In this document: positions 23,801 to 30,925 of the stretch, in pieces
Layout: each line of letters opens with the position of its first letter
Position numbering within the stretch: the stretch's first letter is position 1
Origin: Macrostomum hystrix
Taxonomy: Eukaryota; Platyhelminthes; Macrostomidae
Reading direction: 5' to 3'
Assembly: GCA_950097015.1 (NCBI GenBank)
Contig: CATNEN010000007.1
Coordinates: 8,681,001 to 8,745,000 of the forward strand
Length of the DNA: 64,000 nt
Notes under the pieces: model-generated
What the model was told of the DNA's origin: nothing
The model's input: only the letters and a program-made list of their open reading frames with translations
Databases searched by the model: none
Made by a program: the position numbers and the translations under genes

Positions 23801-23928
23801 TCGATGTGCTCCTTCTTGGCCTGCTCCTGGTCGTTCGGCTTCTTCTGCTGCAGGAAGCCGGGCACGTAGGCGCTGTCGCTCTTGTGCAGGTCCACCTTGT
23901 CCAGTTTCTCCTCAGTCTGTTCAGGATC
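8480..23928 (-). CDS. eIF4G: eIF4G-like translation initiation scaffold with four MIF4G modules
   Basis: A minus-strand gene of at least 25 exons: 23928-23668, 23529-23470, 23370-23126, 22916-22451, 22111-21887, 21450-20485, 20246-20187, 20063-19819, 19564-18908, 18763-18328, 18089-18030, 17906-17662, 17407-17065, 13575-13406, 13316-13148, 13064-12849, 12777-12718, 12629-12385, 11820-11475, 10902-10697, 10552-10297, 9981-9806, 9648-9086, 8849-8733, 8637-8480. Every border is GT/AG and phases agree at all 24 junctions; the sum is 2316 codons plus stop. Order: MIF4G-D, Gln/Pro-rich region, MIF4G-C, linker, MIF4G-B, linker-like exons, MIF4G-A, linker, MA3, W2. In canonical eIF4G, one MIF4G binds eIF4A and RNA, and MA3 and W2 bind eIF4A and kinase. 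Upstream first exon(s) were not found. If translation starts at the Met at 21450, module D is excluded and 1897 residues remain. Whether one mRNA contains all exons is inference. Confidence 0.75.
9086..10552 (-). CDS. eIF4G: eIF4G MA3 domain and start of W2 (three exons)
   Basis: Exons 10552-10297, 9981-9806 and 9648-9086. MA3 begins at LERRSKNIMMEWLGSL, runs through LLFELLNSDLLSTKDLIEG and FSPIMEMAEDFLSDFP, matching the family pattern of an ILE(V/L)AEDM.IDIP helix, and YLGEIFSSFV. The W2 part starts about residue LLSEELIAIIEKEVDKKL. MA3 normally gives the second eIF4A site. The first exon also contains a Ser/Arg-rich linker (RESSASRGTSRDASPHRD). Confidence 0.8.
10697..10902 (-). CDS. eIF4G: eIF4G linker exon (TSEWTAVTT type)
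   Basis: A basic, Gln/Gly-rich linker (KQQLAAATTSEWTAVTTTRK, then QGQAQTRLGPQRPSF) with acceptor TTGCAG at 10903 and donor GTAAGG at 10696. It is nearly identical to the end of the module-C exon (18908-19085), so it belongs to the duplicated unit, but here it is a separate exon starting inside the sequence that is exonic in copy C. Confidence 0.75.
11475..13064 (-). CDS. eIF4G: MIF4G module A (old, diverged copy)
   Basis: Exons 13064-12849, 12777-12718, 12629-12385 and 11820-11475 have the same lengths or phases as modules B-D (60-base and 245-base middle exons) but strongly diverged sequence: IRPIIASLNAENMETSL against IRSILNKIAPQNFESCF, ATMEKSLGALFAEVSSRL against ATREKSYSSVFAEICKRL, and FVGELYKKGVQSVARVQQC against FIGELFMKDILTANIIHQC. 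No stop interrupts it, so it appears maintained. The end of the last exon (after LDRDAMPNVCF) no longer matches the usual RFRLQDIVEMR helix and may be altered by a local frame change. Confidence 0.75.
12129..12380 (+). mobile_element. tRNA-derived SINE in an eIF4G intron
   Basis: The head has a box A-like GGTGGCAGAGCGGTGG and a box B-like GGCTCGATTATTC about 35 bases later. The body is shared with the SINE at 25.9-26.6 kb (GGGGCGCAGCC, AGAAGGCCT, TTTTTGTGCA, TTTACACTGC, GACGATGAGAAAG). It ends in an ATT microsatellite. It lies in the intron between exons 12629-12385 and 11820-11475, opposite to the gene. Confidence 0.75.
13148..13575 (-). CDS. eIF4G: Two linker exons upstream of MIF4G module A
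   Basis: Exon 13575-13406 begins ARQEDRSKKQQLLLTAVTT and is a diverged copy of the module-C linker (ARQEEESKKQKLAG...). Exon 13316-13148 (PRTVDNSRHLQPLSADDL, then an Arg/Gln-rich helix) has no close counterpart elsewhere in the window. Borders are TAACAAAG/GCC, AAG/GTAAGT, TTGCCAG/ACC and CTG/GTTAGA; phases 0, 2 and 0 fit module B upstream and module A downstream. Confidence 0.6.
13590..13895 (+). mobile_element. LTR-like repeat with AATAAA
   Basis: About 300 bases with partial copies at 21.6 kb (first half) and 24.4 kb (second half). Shared phrases include CACAACAAGCG, TCGTATTGAG, CTCTGCAACTATTTAGA and GTGTCTCAA; the end has GCCAATAAAGTGCTT, a poly(A)-signal-like element. A Ty3/gypsy RNase H remnant follows directly in the same orientation. 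The positions suggest an LTR, but terminal TG...CA borders are not certain. Confidence 0.6.
13900..15000 (+). mobile_element. Degenerate Ty3/gypsy pol fragment (RNase H and integrase)
   Basis: RNase H phrases (VLSQIQADGSECVIAYASKS, RLELLAVV, DFCLCTDWRS) are followed after frameshifts by an integrase zinc-finger-type region (LPRGCLSRTLKSLHQG, GHMGFAKTK) and an integrase-core stretch (DRWISQHGC, KLHSDQG) near 14850-14900. Multiple frame changes and stops mark it as dead. It lies in the 3.5-kb intron between exons 17407-17065 and 13575-13406. Confidence 0.8.
15180..16420 (+). mobile_element. Jockey-like LINE fragment, internally deleted
   Basis: An endonuclease start (LQLYAEGVNAKMPEICKLMS, CLQETHTLP, 15230-15340) is joined almost directly to the pre-RT spacer, so most of the endonuclease is missing. 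RT motifs follow: LPLRKAAGPDEICAEHL (about 15765-15815), LTSFLANRRAAVKVHG, LPQGACS, and AIFINDLPDHLPTDC with YAED in place of YADD at about 16320. Frameshifts are frequent. Confidence 0.8.
16421..17064. other. Intron sequence, possible LINE 3' end
   Basis: No coding signal. The stretch to about 16745 is GC-rich and may be the 3' part of the LINE fragment or another LTR-like piece; the rest is ordinary intron sequence before the module B exon. Confidence 0.35.
17065..18538 (-). CDS. eIF4G: MIF4G module B (near-identical tandem copy of C)
   Basis: Exon and intron sequence from 17077 to 18538 repeats 19234-20695 at a constant offset of 2157 bases with very few differences (for example g at 17109 against a in the copy). 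It carries the same SAYVPGFL start, MIF4G helices and 60- and 245-base exons. The last exon breaks away from C after RLHERP at 17077 and ends at a donor (GTGAGC) 12 bases on, in phase 0. Confidence 0.8.
18328..18763 (-). CDS. eIF4G: Chimeric exon joining the MA3-start linker to a MIF4G start
   Basis: The first part (FGSQKNSRESSASRG ... RRTKNIMM) equals the MA3-starting exon at 10552-10320. At about 18538 it switches directly to DSAYVPGFLQQKK, the beginning of a MIF4G module. The switch keeps the reading frame and destroys MA3 in this copy. It marks the junction of the 2157-bp tandem duplication. Confidence 0.85.
18908..20695 (-). CDS. eIF4G: MIF4G module C with its linker
   Basis: Four exons: the 3' part of 21450-20485, then 20246-20187, 20063-19819 and 19564-18908. 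The domain starts PNIRSILNKIAPQNFE and ends near KVRFRLQDIVEMRERKW, the best match in the window to animal eIF4G MIF4G (RNIRSILNKLTP, IRFMLQD). A Y-x4-L motif (YVPGFL) about 25 residues before it resembles an eIF4E-binding motif, but the following hydrophobic residue is missing. The long last exon continues into a Gly/Arg/Gln-rich linker ending GGRGTPK. The donor after the first exon is GTTTGC, weaker than GTAAGC in module D. Confidence 0.85.
20696..22111 (-). CDS. eIF4G: Gln/Pro/Ser-rich N-terminal region of the eIF4G-like protein
   Basis: Exon 22111-21887 (GYPQGYVTGQPQLVYAQQ, Gln/His/Pro-rich) and the 5' part of 21450-20485 (MATYGPVTNYPGPAHQYGQ, then Ser/Thr/Ala-rich). Low-complexity N-termini of this kind are usual in animal eIF4G and hold the PABP-binding segment. 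The phrases VIVNPETKQEVYVVRR and VIVCPDTRQEASILQ are two related short motifs. The Met at 21450 sits exactly at an exon start and could also be a true start codon. Confidence 0.7.
21605..21760 (+). mobile_element. LTR-like fragment in an eIF4G intron
   Basis: The sequence GCTAGAATTCCCACAACAAG and the following GCCAATCGCATCGTATTGAG match the first half of the LTR-like repeat at 13590-13720. It lies in the intron between exons 22111-21887 and 21450-20485. Confidence 0.6.
22451..23928 (-). CDS. eIF4G: MIF4G module D, upstream of the N-terminal region
   Basis: Exons 23928-23668, 23529-23470, 23370-23126 and 22916-22451 encode a complete MIF4G about 90-95% like module C. Both ends carry the same GATCCTGAACAG after a pyrimidine-rich acceptor (23928 and about 22513). 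In the last exon the frame runs through that acceptor (KLSKNFFLFQ-DPEQ) to a strong donor GTAAGT at 22450. The module therefore looks inserted by duplication into an N-terminal exon. It could belong to the same transcript (phases fit) or be a separate truncated copy. Confidence 0.7.
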
Positions 23929-24059
23929 CTGAAATATAAAAAAGTGCGGAACTACTCTTGAATAAACTGATGAGACAATGTCTGCGGATTGTCTACTTTT
24001 TCCTTTAGCAATCAGCCATAATCCCAGCAACAATCGCAGCTCGTTGCAATGCACATATG

Positions 24060-24600
24060 TTTTTTAGTTTTTATTAATTTCATTATCACAACAACTAGCA
24101 ACAACAGTATCAGCGGCGACTTCAAAACCCAGACCAGTACTGACACAGACACGAAGGCATGACCCCTGTGGCATCAACATTGGCTAATTGGCGACCCACT
24201 TTACGTCTACATGGACTGGTTCGATTTGGAAGGTCTGTCCTCGAGTCTTGGATGGTCGAGACCGACTTAAGAGAGGACCTTGGCGTTAAGCAGAGCCTGA
24301 GAGGCCAGCCCTAGCTCTCTGATCTGGGTGCTGGTATCAAACGTTTCTGCATCTCGCAAATGTACGACACCCCCCGTGGGTGAGTCGCTTTTGCCTTGTT
24401 GCGCATTGATCGCAATCTCTGCAACTATTTAGACAACATTTTAGCTTTCTGCATGTTAAATTTCCTTTGTACTTCGTGTCTCAAGCTTAAGTCTCAGTCC
24501 TTATATTTCTTGTACACATCAGAGGATATCAGCATCGAATGATGTAAAAAATGTTTTTATGCCAATAAAATGCTCAAATTGATGGCCCCATTCATCGCGG
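24060..24600 (+). mobile_element. Retroelement 3' remnant with LTR-like end
   Basis: The part from about 24385 to 24580 matches the second half of the LTR-like repeat at 13.7-13.9 kb (TCTCTGCAACTATTTAGA, CGTGTCTCAA, ATGCCAATAAAATGCT). The preceding 300 bases (a run ending in a pyrimidine/purine-rich stretch) have the place of a pol 3' end, but I see no clear protein. Confidence 0.45.
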
Positions 24601-25910
24601 AGCAATCGTTTCCAGTTAATAAAGTGACACGATTATCAGACAGATGTGACATCAAGCAGATTTGAAAGGGAAGACTCAGACTCAGAATATGTAGACTCAT
24701 TTTCTACACAAGCAGTCCATCACTGCAACTGGTCCCGACATTCATACGAGTAACTATCGTACACATTGTGCCAAGCCATATGGACTTTGGTGAAATTGAG
24801 AAATGTGTGGCTGAATCTGACTAGCAACACCTCATCATTGCGCAGGAGTGAGTTGCGCAACTTCTTTGCCAGCATTGTCGATGTGTGTACATCGCTGAAG
24901 CACAGTATGCTAGCGAAAACAAGTTACTCTACTAGCAGTTTAACTACCTCGATGTTCTAATGCCCAGTGCTTAGCATGACAGCAGAGGGCTCACCAAGAT
25001 TGCCTAGACCAAACCTTGGTCCATGGCCCTGAAGACAAAAGTGTTGCCAGACTGCCACTAGGGATAACCAGTGATTTCCAAATAATTCAATTTTTCAAGC
25101 AACCTAGCTAGATGATATGATAAGGGTCTATCCTATGGCCTATCCTATATAGGCCATTCAGACATGTAGAAATTCATGGCTTCCAAATTCAATGACTTAA
25201 GTGTCCTCAAACCCAATCACACATTTACGATGGGATAAATTATATTATTTAAACACCAAGGGATGGTTCCAATCTTTGTTATATTTTGGAACATGTGTCT
25301 TTCCATTGTTTTTAACATATAAATTAATTTTTTTGTAGCCATTTTACATTTTTTCTAACATTTTTTGCTTATTTTATTGTGTCAAGTATTATTAATATGA
25401 AGGATGACAAATGTTTAAATTTGTTAAAAGAAATAAGTTTGGTTGAAATAAGTATATCTTCTTGCAAATATTTGTTTGATTAACAAAACAATCTTAACAT
25501 TATGCAATAATGATAGTACACTAAATTAGGCAATCTAGCTCATATTTTATCACATTTGTATATGACATATTTTTTATATGAGCAAAAATCTGCACCTTTC
25601 ACATATTAGATATTTTACAGACTGATATAGCAGATAAAAAACCTGATTCATAAAATAAGAAGTCCCTTTGAAATTATTATTAGATAATTTTCTAATATTC
25701 TAAGAAATAGATTATTAGAATATCAGAAAAATTTTTATGTCAATGCATGTAACCTACAGCTAATGAAAAATATACAAGTATTTAGCTTTTAGTACAATAC
25801 TAATAATATGAATAATATTTGCAGGAGTGCTGTGTGCACTGGCACATAATTTGGCGACAGTAGACACAGTAGCCACCGAGGAGACAATTCCGCCCATTTC
25901 GCTGACTCCT
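24601..25910. other. AT-rich intergenic
   Basis: One 64-codon frame (24766-24960) is the longest with no recognisable family. The region is very AT-rich from 25080 on. First exons of the eIF4G gene could lie here but I cannot identify them. Confidence 0.4.
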
Positions 25911-26578
25911 GAGCACACACACACACACAGATAGGCCTACCATACGCAGGCACTCACTCACTCAATGGTGTACATCTGCCCTGACTAGGCCTATCTCATT
26001 GTCAGGCAATGTACACTTTTACTGCGCAAAAAGGCCTTCTCTTCGCAGTCTGCGCCCAAAATTAATGGGTACCTGGACACTTCATCATCTTACAACTTCG
26101 TCATCCAGATGACGATCTGTCCAATATCTCAGAGGGTGGATGACGAAGAGACTTAGACTTGTGGACACTTCGTTATCTATAAAACAAAAGTTTTCTAAGT
26201 TAGAACAGAACCACCCCTCCCCACCTCCTCACATCGTGTTGGCACCTATCCTTCAACTCTTATAATGAAATCAGTTTTGACACCTCTTTTTGACAATTTA
26301 GAGTGTGAAGTGTGTTCACACCTCTGCCCCACCACCCCACCCTCACTTTATTGATGACGAACTTGATTTCTTGTTATTAGTAGATGAAGAACTGACCAAA
26401 CTTTAAAGCATGCCAATTGGCTGGATGACGAAGTGTCCTACCTTCCAAGTGGATGACGAAGTTGTAAGATGACGAAGTGTCTAGGATCCAATTAATGTGG
26501 CCTCAGTGCGGCATCGAGCTCAGGGACCTTGGTGCGAGGGGCAAACTCGTTAACTGCTCTGCCACTCACCCACACGAT
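25911..26578 (-). mobile_element. tRNA-derived SINE split by a MITE
   Basis: On the minus strand the head at 26578-26498 (GGGTGAGTGGCAGAGCAGTT, then GAGCTCGATGCCG) and the tail at 26059-25940 (GGGCGCAGACTGCG, AAGGCCTTTTTGCGC, GTGTACATTGCC, GACAATGAGA) are colinear with the SINE at 12.1-12.4 kb. The missing middle is exactly the position of the 422-bp insertion described below. The 3' end runs into a (GT)n tract (25913-25932). Confidence 0.75.
26068..26489. mobile_element. hAT-like MITE with 8-bp target duplication
   Basis: The ends are inverted repeats of about 40 bp: left starts GGTACCTGGACACTTCATC, right reads GGATCCTAGACACTTCGTC on the other strand, and the next 19 bases (TTACAACTTCGTCATCC region) also match. 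AATTAATG occurs immediately outside both ends (26060-26067 and 26490-26497). An 8-bp target duplication fits the hAT superfamily. No transposase is encoded. Confidence 0.85.
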
Positions 26579-28319
26579 AACATTTATCAGTAGGTTTAGT
26601 TAATATCGTTTGTTGCTTTTACATACAATGAAGGTCTGCTCACACAAGGACCATAGGGACTAGGTCTACTCCGAGTAGTCATTGTTCTCTCATTCATTTG
26701 ATTGTCAAATTATAAAAAAATAGTTTTCGCTTTCTCTAGTGTACAAAATAATAACAATGATTACTTATAAAATATTCTTTATATATATAAAAAACTTATG
26801 GAATATATTTTAAAGTAAATGTAATTATTTTGTATGTTTATTAAAATGTTTTGTTAATCTGCGTTAGATTAACGTGTTTACATAAAAATCGAAAAAAACT
26901 TGGATGCATAAACTACTAAACAACTAGGATTGTAATTGCTTTAGACTAAAGACTTAAAAAGAATGGAGGTAAATCTGAAAGTAGCCAATCTCTGTCTGCA
27001 ATTCGGTTAAGGCTCGAAAAACCTATCTTATATCGGTATCTCTCCTTTTCTCCTTTGCTGGAAGACGTCACGTTCTAAGCAACACTGCAAGCTTCTATAA
27101 GGCCGTTTTTAACAAACACTCTCTGAAGATTGCGAGCTTCGAAGAACGCTTTGCCAACAATTAAGAAGGCTATAATTCGGGGCAGGGTCACACGCTTACT
27201 GATGTGCGGAGCCTTTACCCACCCACGGAAAAGTCAATTAGTACACTGCAGATTGTAAAAGTGAGCACGAAATATTGTTAAATTGTTAAAACTGCTTTTT
27301 TAGCCCCGATTAGACGGGCTTGAGTTGGTCGTCTGTCCCGTGGCTTGAGCCCTATGATAGACTTCACACTGGAAGATTTGTGGCCCATCTGCTTTGGGGT
27401 GCGCTAAATCATTATTATCAATAATATTGTACAAGTATAATAGCAGTATGTTCTCGAGAAGACAAAAGGCAATTAATGTAACCTTCACTCCTGATAAGCC
27501 ACTGTATAACTCTGCCACTGCCACTCACTGTCTACTTCTGGCTGTAACTGCTGAACGCGACATCACTCAAGGATAAGAGTCGTAACGATCGACGCATTTT
27601 GAAGCGAACTATCAAGATTCGGTATTTTCACTTCCCGTTTTTTCTGTTCTACATGTTTATTTTACAGAAAACTGTAAACCTGAGCTGTACATCATTTAGA
27701 CTAAATTGAGGCTCTTAACGAATCGTGAATTTCGTACAATTTTCGTTCAATTTTCAGTAGATTTCTGTAGTCAAAACGACTGTCAGGGTAGTTTTTTAAT
27801 CGAAACTTACAAATAGCAAGTTGTAAGAAGAAACCTCGAAGAAACTACTATTTTTGCTGAAAAACATCAGTTGATTCGCTTTTTTCTCCAAATTTCTTGA
27901 TTGTTTCTGTGATCTTTCTTACCTACCATGTACAACAAATCCACGTACATCCAATTTTAGTGTACCCTCCAAAGCCAATCTCACAAACACGTGCGTTTGA
28001 GGCTCTCAACGTTATAACCAGTCAAAAAAATTTCTCACTTGTTCTCATATTCTGTGTTTCGTGATCAGTGAATTAAAAGCTCTTTACGTAGTATTCATTC
28101 CAAACACTCCCCTTCAAGACTTTATTAGGCTCTAGACTGTCCTTTTATTTTAATTTTGGCTGTTCATCAGAACTAATCAAAACTAAAGCTAAATACTTAT
28201 TTTCGACACTTGCGACTTTCTAAAATTAGATGTACATTTGGTCAGTGTCTCATCCAGTCTAGTTAGCGCGCTTATTGTACATTTGCCTCAGAATGCTATG
28301 CAACTAGTGCAGTCTAACC
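26579..28319. other. AT-rich intergenic and 5' flank of the AlkB LINE
   Basis: No gene was recognised. The last few hundred bases (about 28000-28319) may be the 5' UTR of the LINE that follows. Confidence 0.4.
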
Positions 28320-29085
28320 ATGAGCCATTCTCAATCCGACTCCTCCGTAATGACGGAATCTCTAGCGCCAATCACAGCACAGCATGTGCAGTCTCAGCGG
28401 CAGCCCGTACAATCGCTCGTGTTGGAAGACATGTGGTCCGTGCTAACTGTGTCAGAAGGAGATCAGCCGCGACACTCAGATGCTCCATTCCTGTATTGCT
28501 ACGACTACTTGGGACCTGAGCACAAAGTACTATTCGAAAAAATTGCTACAGAGTACACCATGGGAAGCACGCAAATGCAACATCAAAGGAAAGATACGAG
28601 CCGTATGCGACGAACCGCGGCGCACATTTGCATACGGAAAGCCGTATACGCTTACGCAGGAGTCGAATGGCCAGAAAATGAAAAGTGGCCTGAAGAGCTC
28701 TTAAAAATTCGGGACCAATTATCCTTAGAGACTGGAGTACAATTTAACAGCGCTTTGCTCAACCTCTACCGAGATGGCAAAGATTCCATCGGATTCCACA
28801 AGGACGATGAAGATTGCCTTGGTTGCTATCCAACAATCGCCAGCCTCTCGCTTGGCTCTGTGAGAACCTTGGTCATTCGAAATATCAAGGAATCGAGAGA
28901 CTACAGCCTCGTTATGAGTCCAGGAAGCTTATTGATCATGCGTGGTCTCTCTCAGACTGACCCTACACTCTGTGCTGAAGGAGCAGGATAGTGCACCGCG
29001 TTTAAGTGTCACTTTTCGCTGCGTTCAGATAACGAATGGAACTGCTGACAGCTCCGAGAAGCAGGACGTCGAAGATGCCCTAGCA
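28320..29085 (+). pseudogene. LINE ORF1, AlkB-like 2OG-Fe(II) dioxygenase domain
   Basis: Residues 55-210 match the ALKBH2/ALKBH3 type: FNSALLNLYRDGKDSIGFH (142-160), Fe ligands H160 and D162 in FHKDDE, IASLSLGSVRTLVIR and SPGSLLIMRG. The distal His (codon at 28966) and the 2OG-binding Arg stretch (PRLSVTFR) are present but in the +1 frame, so one frameshift between about 28942 and 28966 separates them. Known AlkB enzymes remove alkyl lesions or methyl groups from DNA or RNA. In a LINE such a domain could protect or demethylate template RNA or cDNA; that role is inference. Confidence 0.85.
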
Positions 29086-29675
29086 CTCTATCTCTATCTA
29101 TTTGCAGGGGGGCCCGGCCGGGGCACTTGTCGCACAAGCGACGGAGCGGCACGCCCCCAGACCGGCAAACTAGGCGCTTAGCGGCCATCGCGCCGCCTCC
29201 CCTGAGCAGGCACCACACACAGCAGCACAGACCAGTCGGGGAGGGCAGGAGGCACCCAGAATAGGCAGCAGTGCCCCCCACCCCAGCCCCACACGCACAG
29301 AGCAGACCAAGCCGGGGCGGAAGTCTGATAAGAAATCAGTCCTCAGGGGGGTGATGAGTGTACACTTATCCAATCGCGCTGACGGAAATCCAGAAAGCGC
29401 GCGGCGGTGTACACCCGCCCCCAGCCACCCCCGCAAGGCATCACGCCCCAGCGCCAACGCACACAACTCACACAACGCAGAACAGGCACACAGAAGGTAG
29501 GAGCGAAGCTGTTATTTCAAGCTTTGATTGCACGAAATATGGTGCACCTCCGCCGGTCGCTACTGTCCAAACCCCCCCAACAAGTCCCGAAATTAATCGT
29601 GACTTAAAGGGAGAATCGAACTAGCGTCCATTGGAGTGCGAGGCAGCGACGCTAGCCGCTGATCCACTCGCCCCT
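29086..29675 (-). mobile_element. SINE inserted in the LINE ORF1
   Basis: AAGATGCCCTAGCA occurs at 29072-29085 and 29676-29689 and brackets a 590-bp insertion. Read on the minus strand it starts with a tRNA-like head (GAGTGGATCAGCGGCTAG, then AGTTCGATTCTCC) and ends in a (AGAT)n-type repeat. The GC-rich body (29100-29440) is unlike the SINEs at 12 and 26 kb. Confidence 0.85.
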
Positions 29676-30163
29676 AAGATGCCCTAGCAGTCGAATCAGC
29701 AAATAGCAAAGAAGTTAAGCCAAGTGAAGCCGAACCGCAAACAGCTACCGCAGAAGAAAGCGAAACTGCGGTTGACATCTCATTTCTTTGACAAGCCAAA
29801 CAATCAAGAACAAGGTGGCGCAAGAGTCAATCAGTGACAGGCAGCAACTGGGAGGCAACATCTGCAGAGGAATCGAGCCTATGTGACGGACAGGCGACAG
29901 CTCAATTCAAAGTTCTGAAAAGTAAGAAAGCAAAGAAAGGACAAGCGCTGAGAAAAGCAAGCGATAGACCGGAAACACGAACGTTAGCAGTGAAAGCGAC
30001 CCAAACCGAAGTAGTGCTCGTCGACACTGCATGCAACACCGACTCCAGTCTACTGATGGACACGGACCTTAAACGGTTGAAAGCGGTTGAAGAAGGTGTC
30101 GCAGCGGTCCTAAGTGAGATCAAGCAGCTAGCACACCGGCTTTCTATGGATGACTATATACAA
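29676..30163 (+). pseudogene. LINE ORF1, basic middle segment
   Basis: After the SINE, the AlkB frame resumes (VESANSKEVKPSEAEPQ) and then shifts; from 29834 a 110-residue Lys-rich segment (FKVLKSKKAKKGQALRK, ending LSMDDYIQ) leads into the second insertion. The frame after that insertion resumes with KARNTLQ. Confidence 0.6.
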
Positions 30164-30433
30164 GCTCGCATCGGCGAGACGCAACGCCTGTGAGGTATGA
30201 GTCAGTCCAGGCCCACGGGCTAAGGTCTGCGATGCCTCACACCTGCAGACGCTTTTTGAGCAGGCATGGCAGGAAGGAGCCCTGTGCCTTCGGGTGCAGG
30301 AATCCCTCCACGCCGTCCCGTCAGCTGACCCATGGGTACACGTCCCGCGAGTGTTCAAGGCTGACCCTAGGGCAGCCGGACAGAATGGGCAACAGCGCTG
30401 GATGACCCATCCAGGGCCTCTGGCCAAACTGGG

Positions 30434-30583
30434 TACCTCTAGCCCTGGCTGGAGGGAAAGGTGTCACCCTTTGACCTTAACAGGGTATGCGGCCGGTCCG
30501 CAGCGTTCGTGCACCTGTGCGTGATCAGGTACCTCTGGCTACGGCTTTGAGGGAAAGGTGTCACCCTTTGACCTTAACAGGTT
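30434..30583 (+). repeat. Direct repeat in the 5' region of the LINE derivative
   Basis: GGTACCTCT, then GAGGGAAAGGTGTCACCCTT and GACCTTAACAGG, occur twice, about 94 bases apart (30434-30483 and 30528-30582). Tandem 5'-UTR promoter units are common in LINEs; that is a possible role. Confidence 0.8.
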
Positions 30584-30925
30584 TCGACCGAGGGTACGTG
30601 GCCAGCCCACGGGAGCTGACGCTGCCGATTGCGTCCTCCAATGCCCCAGTGTTTACCGCACTGATGGGCGCTTGGCAGGGGAGTATGCCTGTCGCTAGCG
30701 GTTCCCCCTCCTGGTGTCGAGCCAGCCCTGAGGGTTATTTTTGGCTTACCTCCCAGCTTGGTGACGCGGTTTGGAGGTTTCTCATTTTTGCGCACCACCT
30801 TTTCTCATGGCCTTCGAGCCGATTATGGACCTAGCCAAAATCTTAGGTTTGGGGATCCTTCAAAACCCCAACCTCAGTCTGAGGGAGCGGCCGGTTCAAC
30901 CGGCAGATCCCAACCGACTGACTCC

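Noticed and set aside
29009-29475. Minus-strand Cys/Arg-rich frames
   Set aside because: They fall inside the GC-rich SINE body bounded by target duplications.
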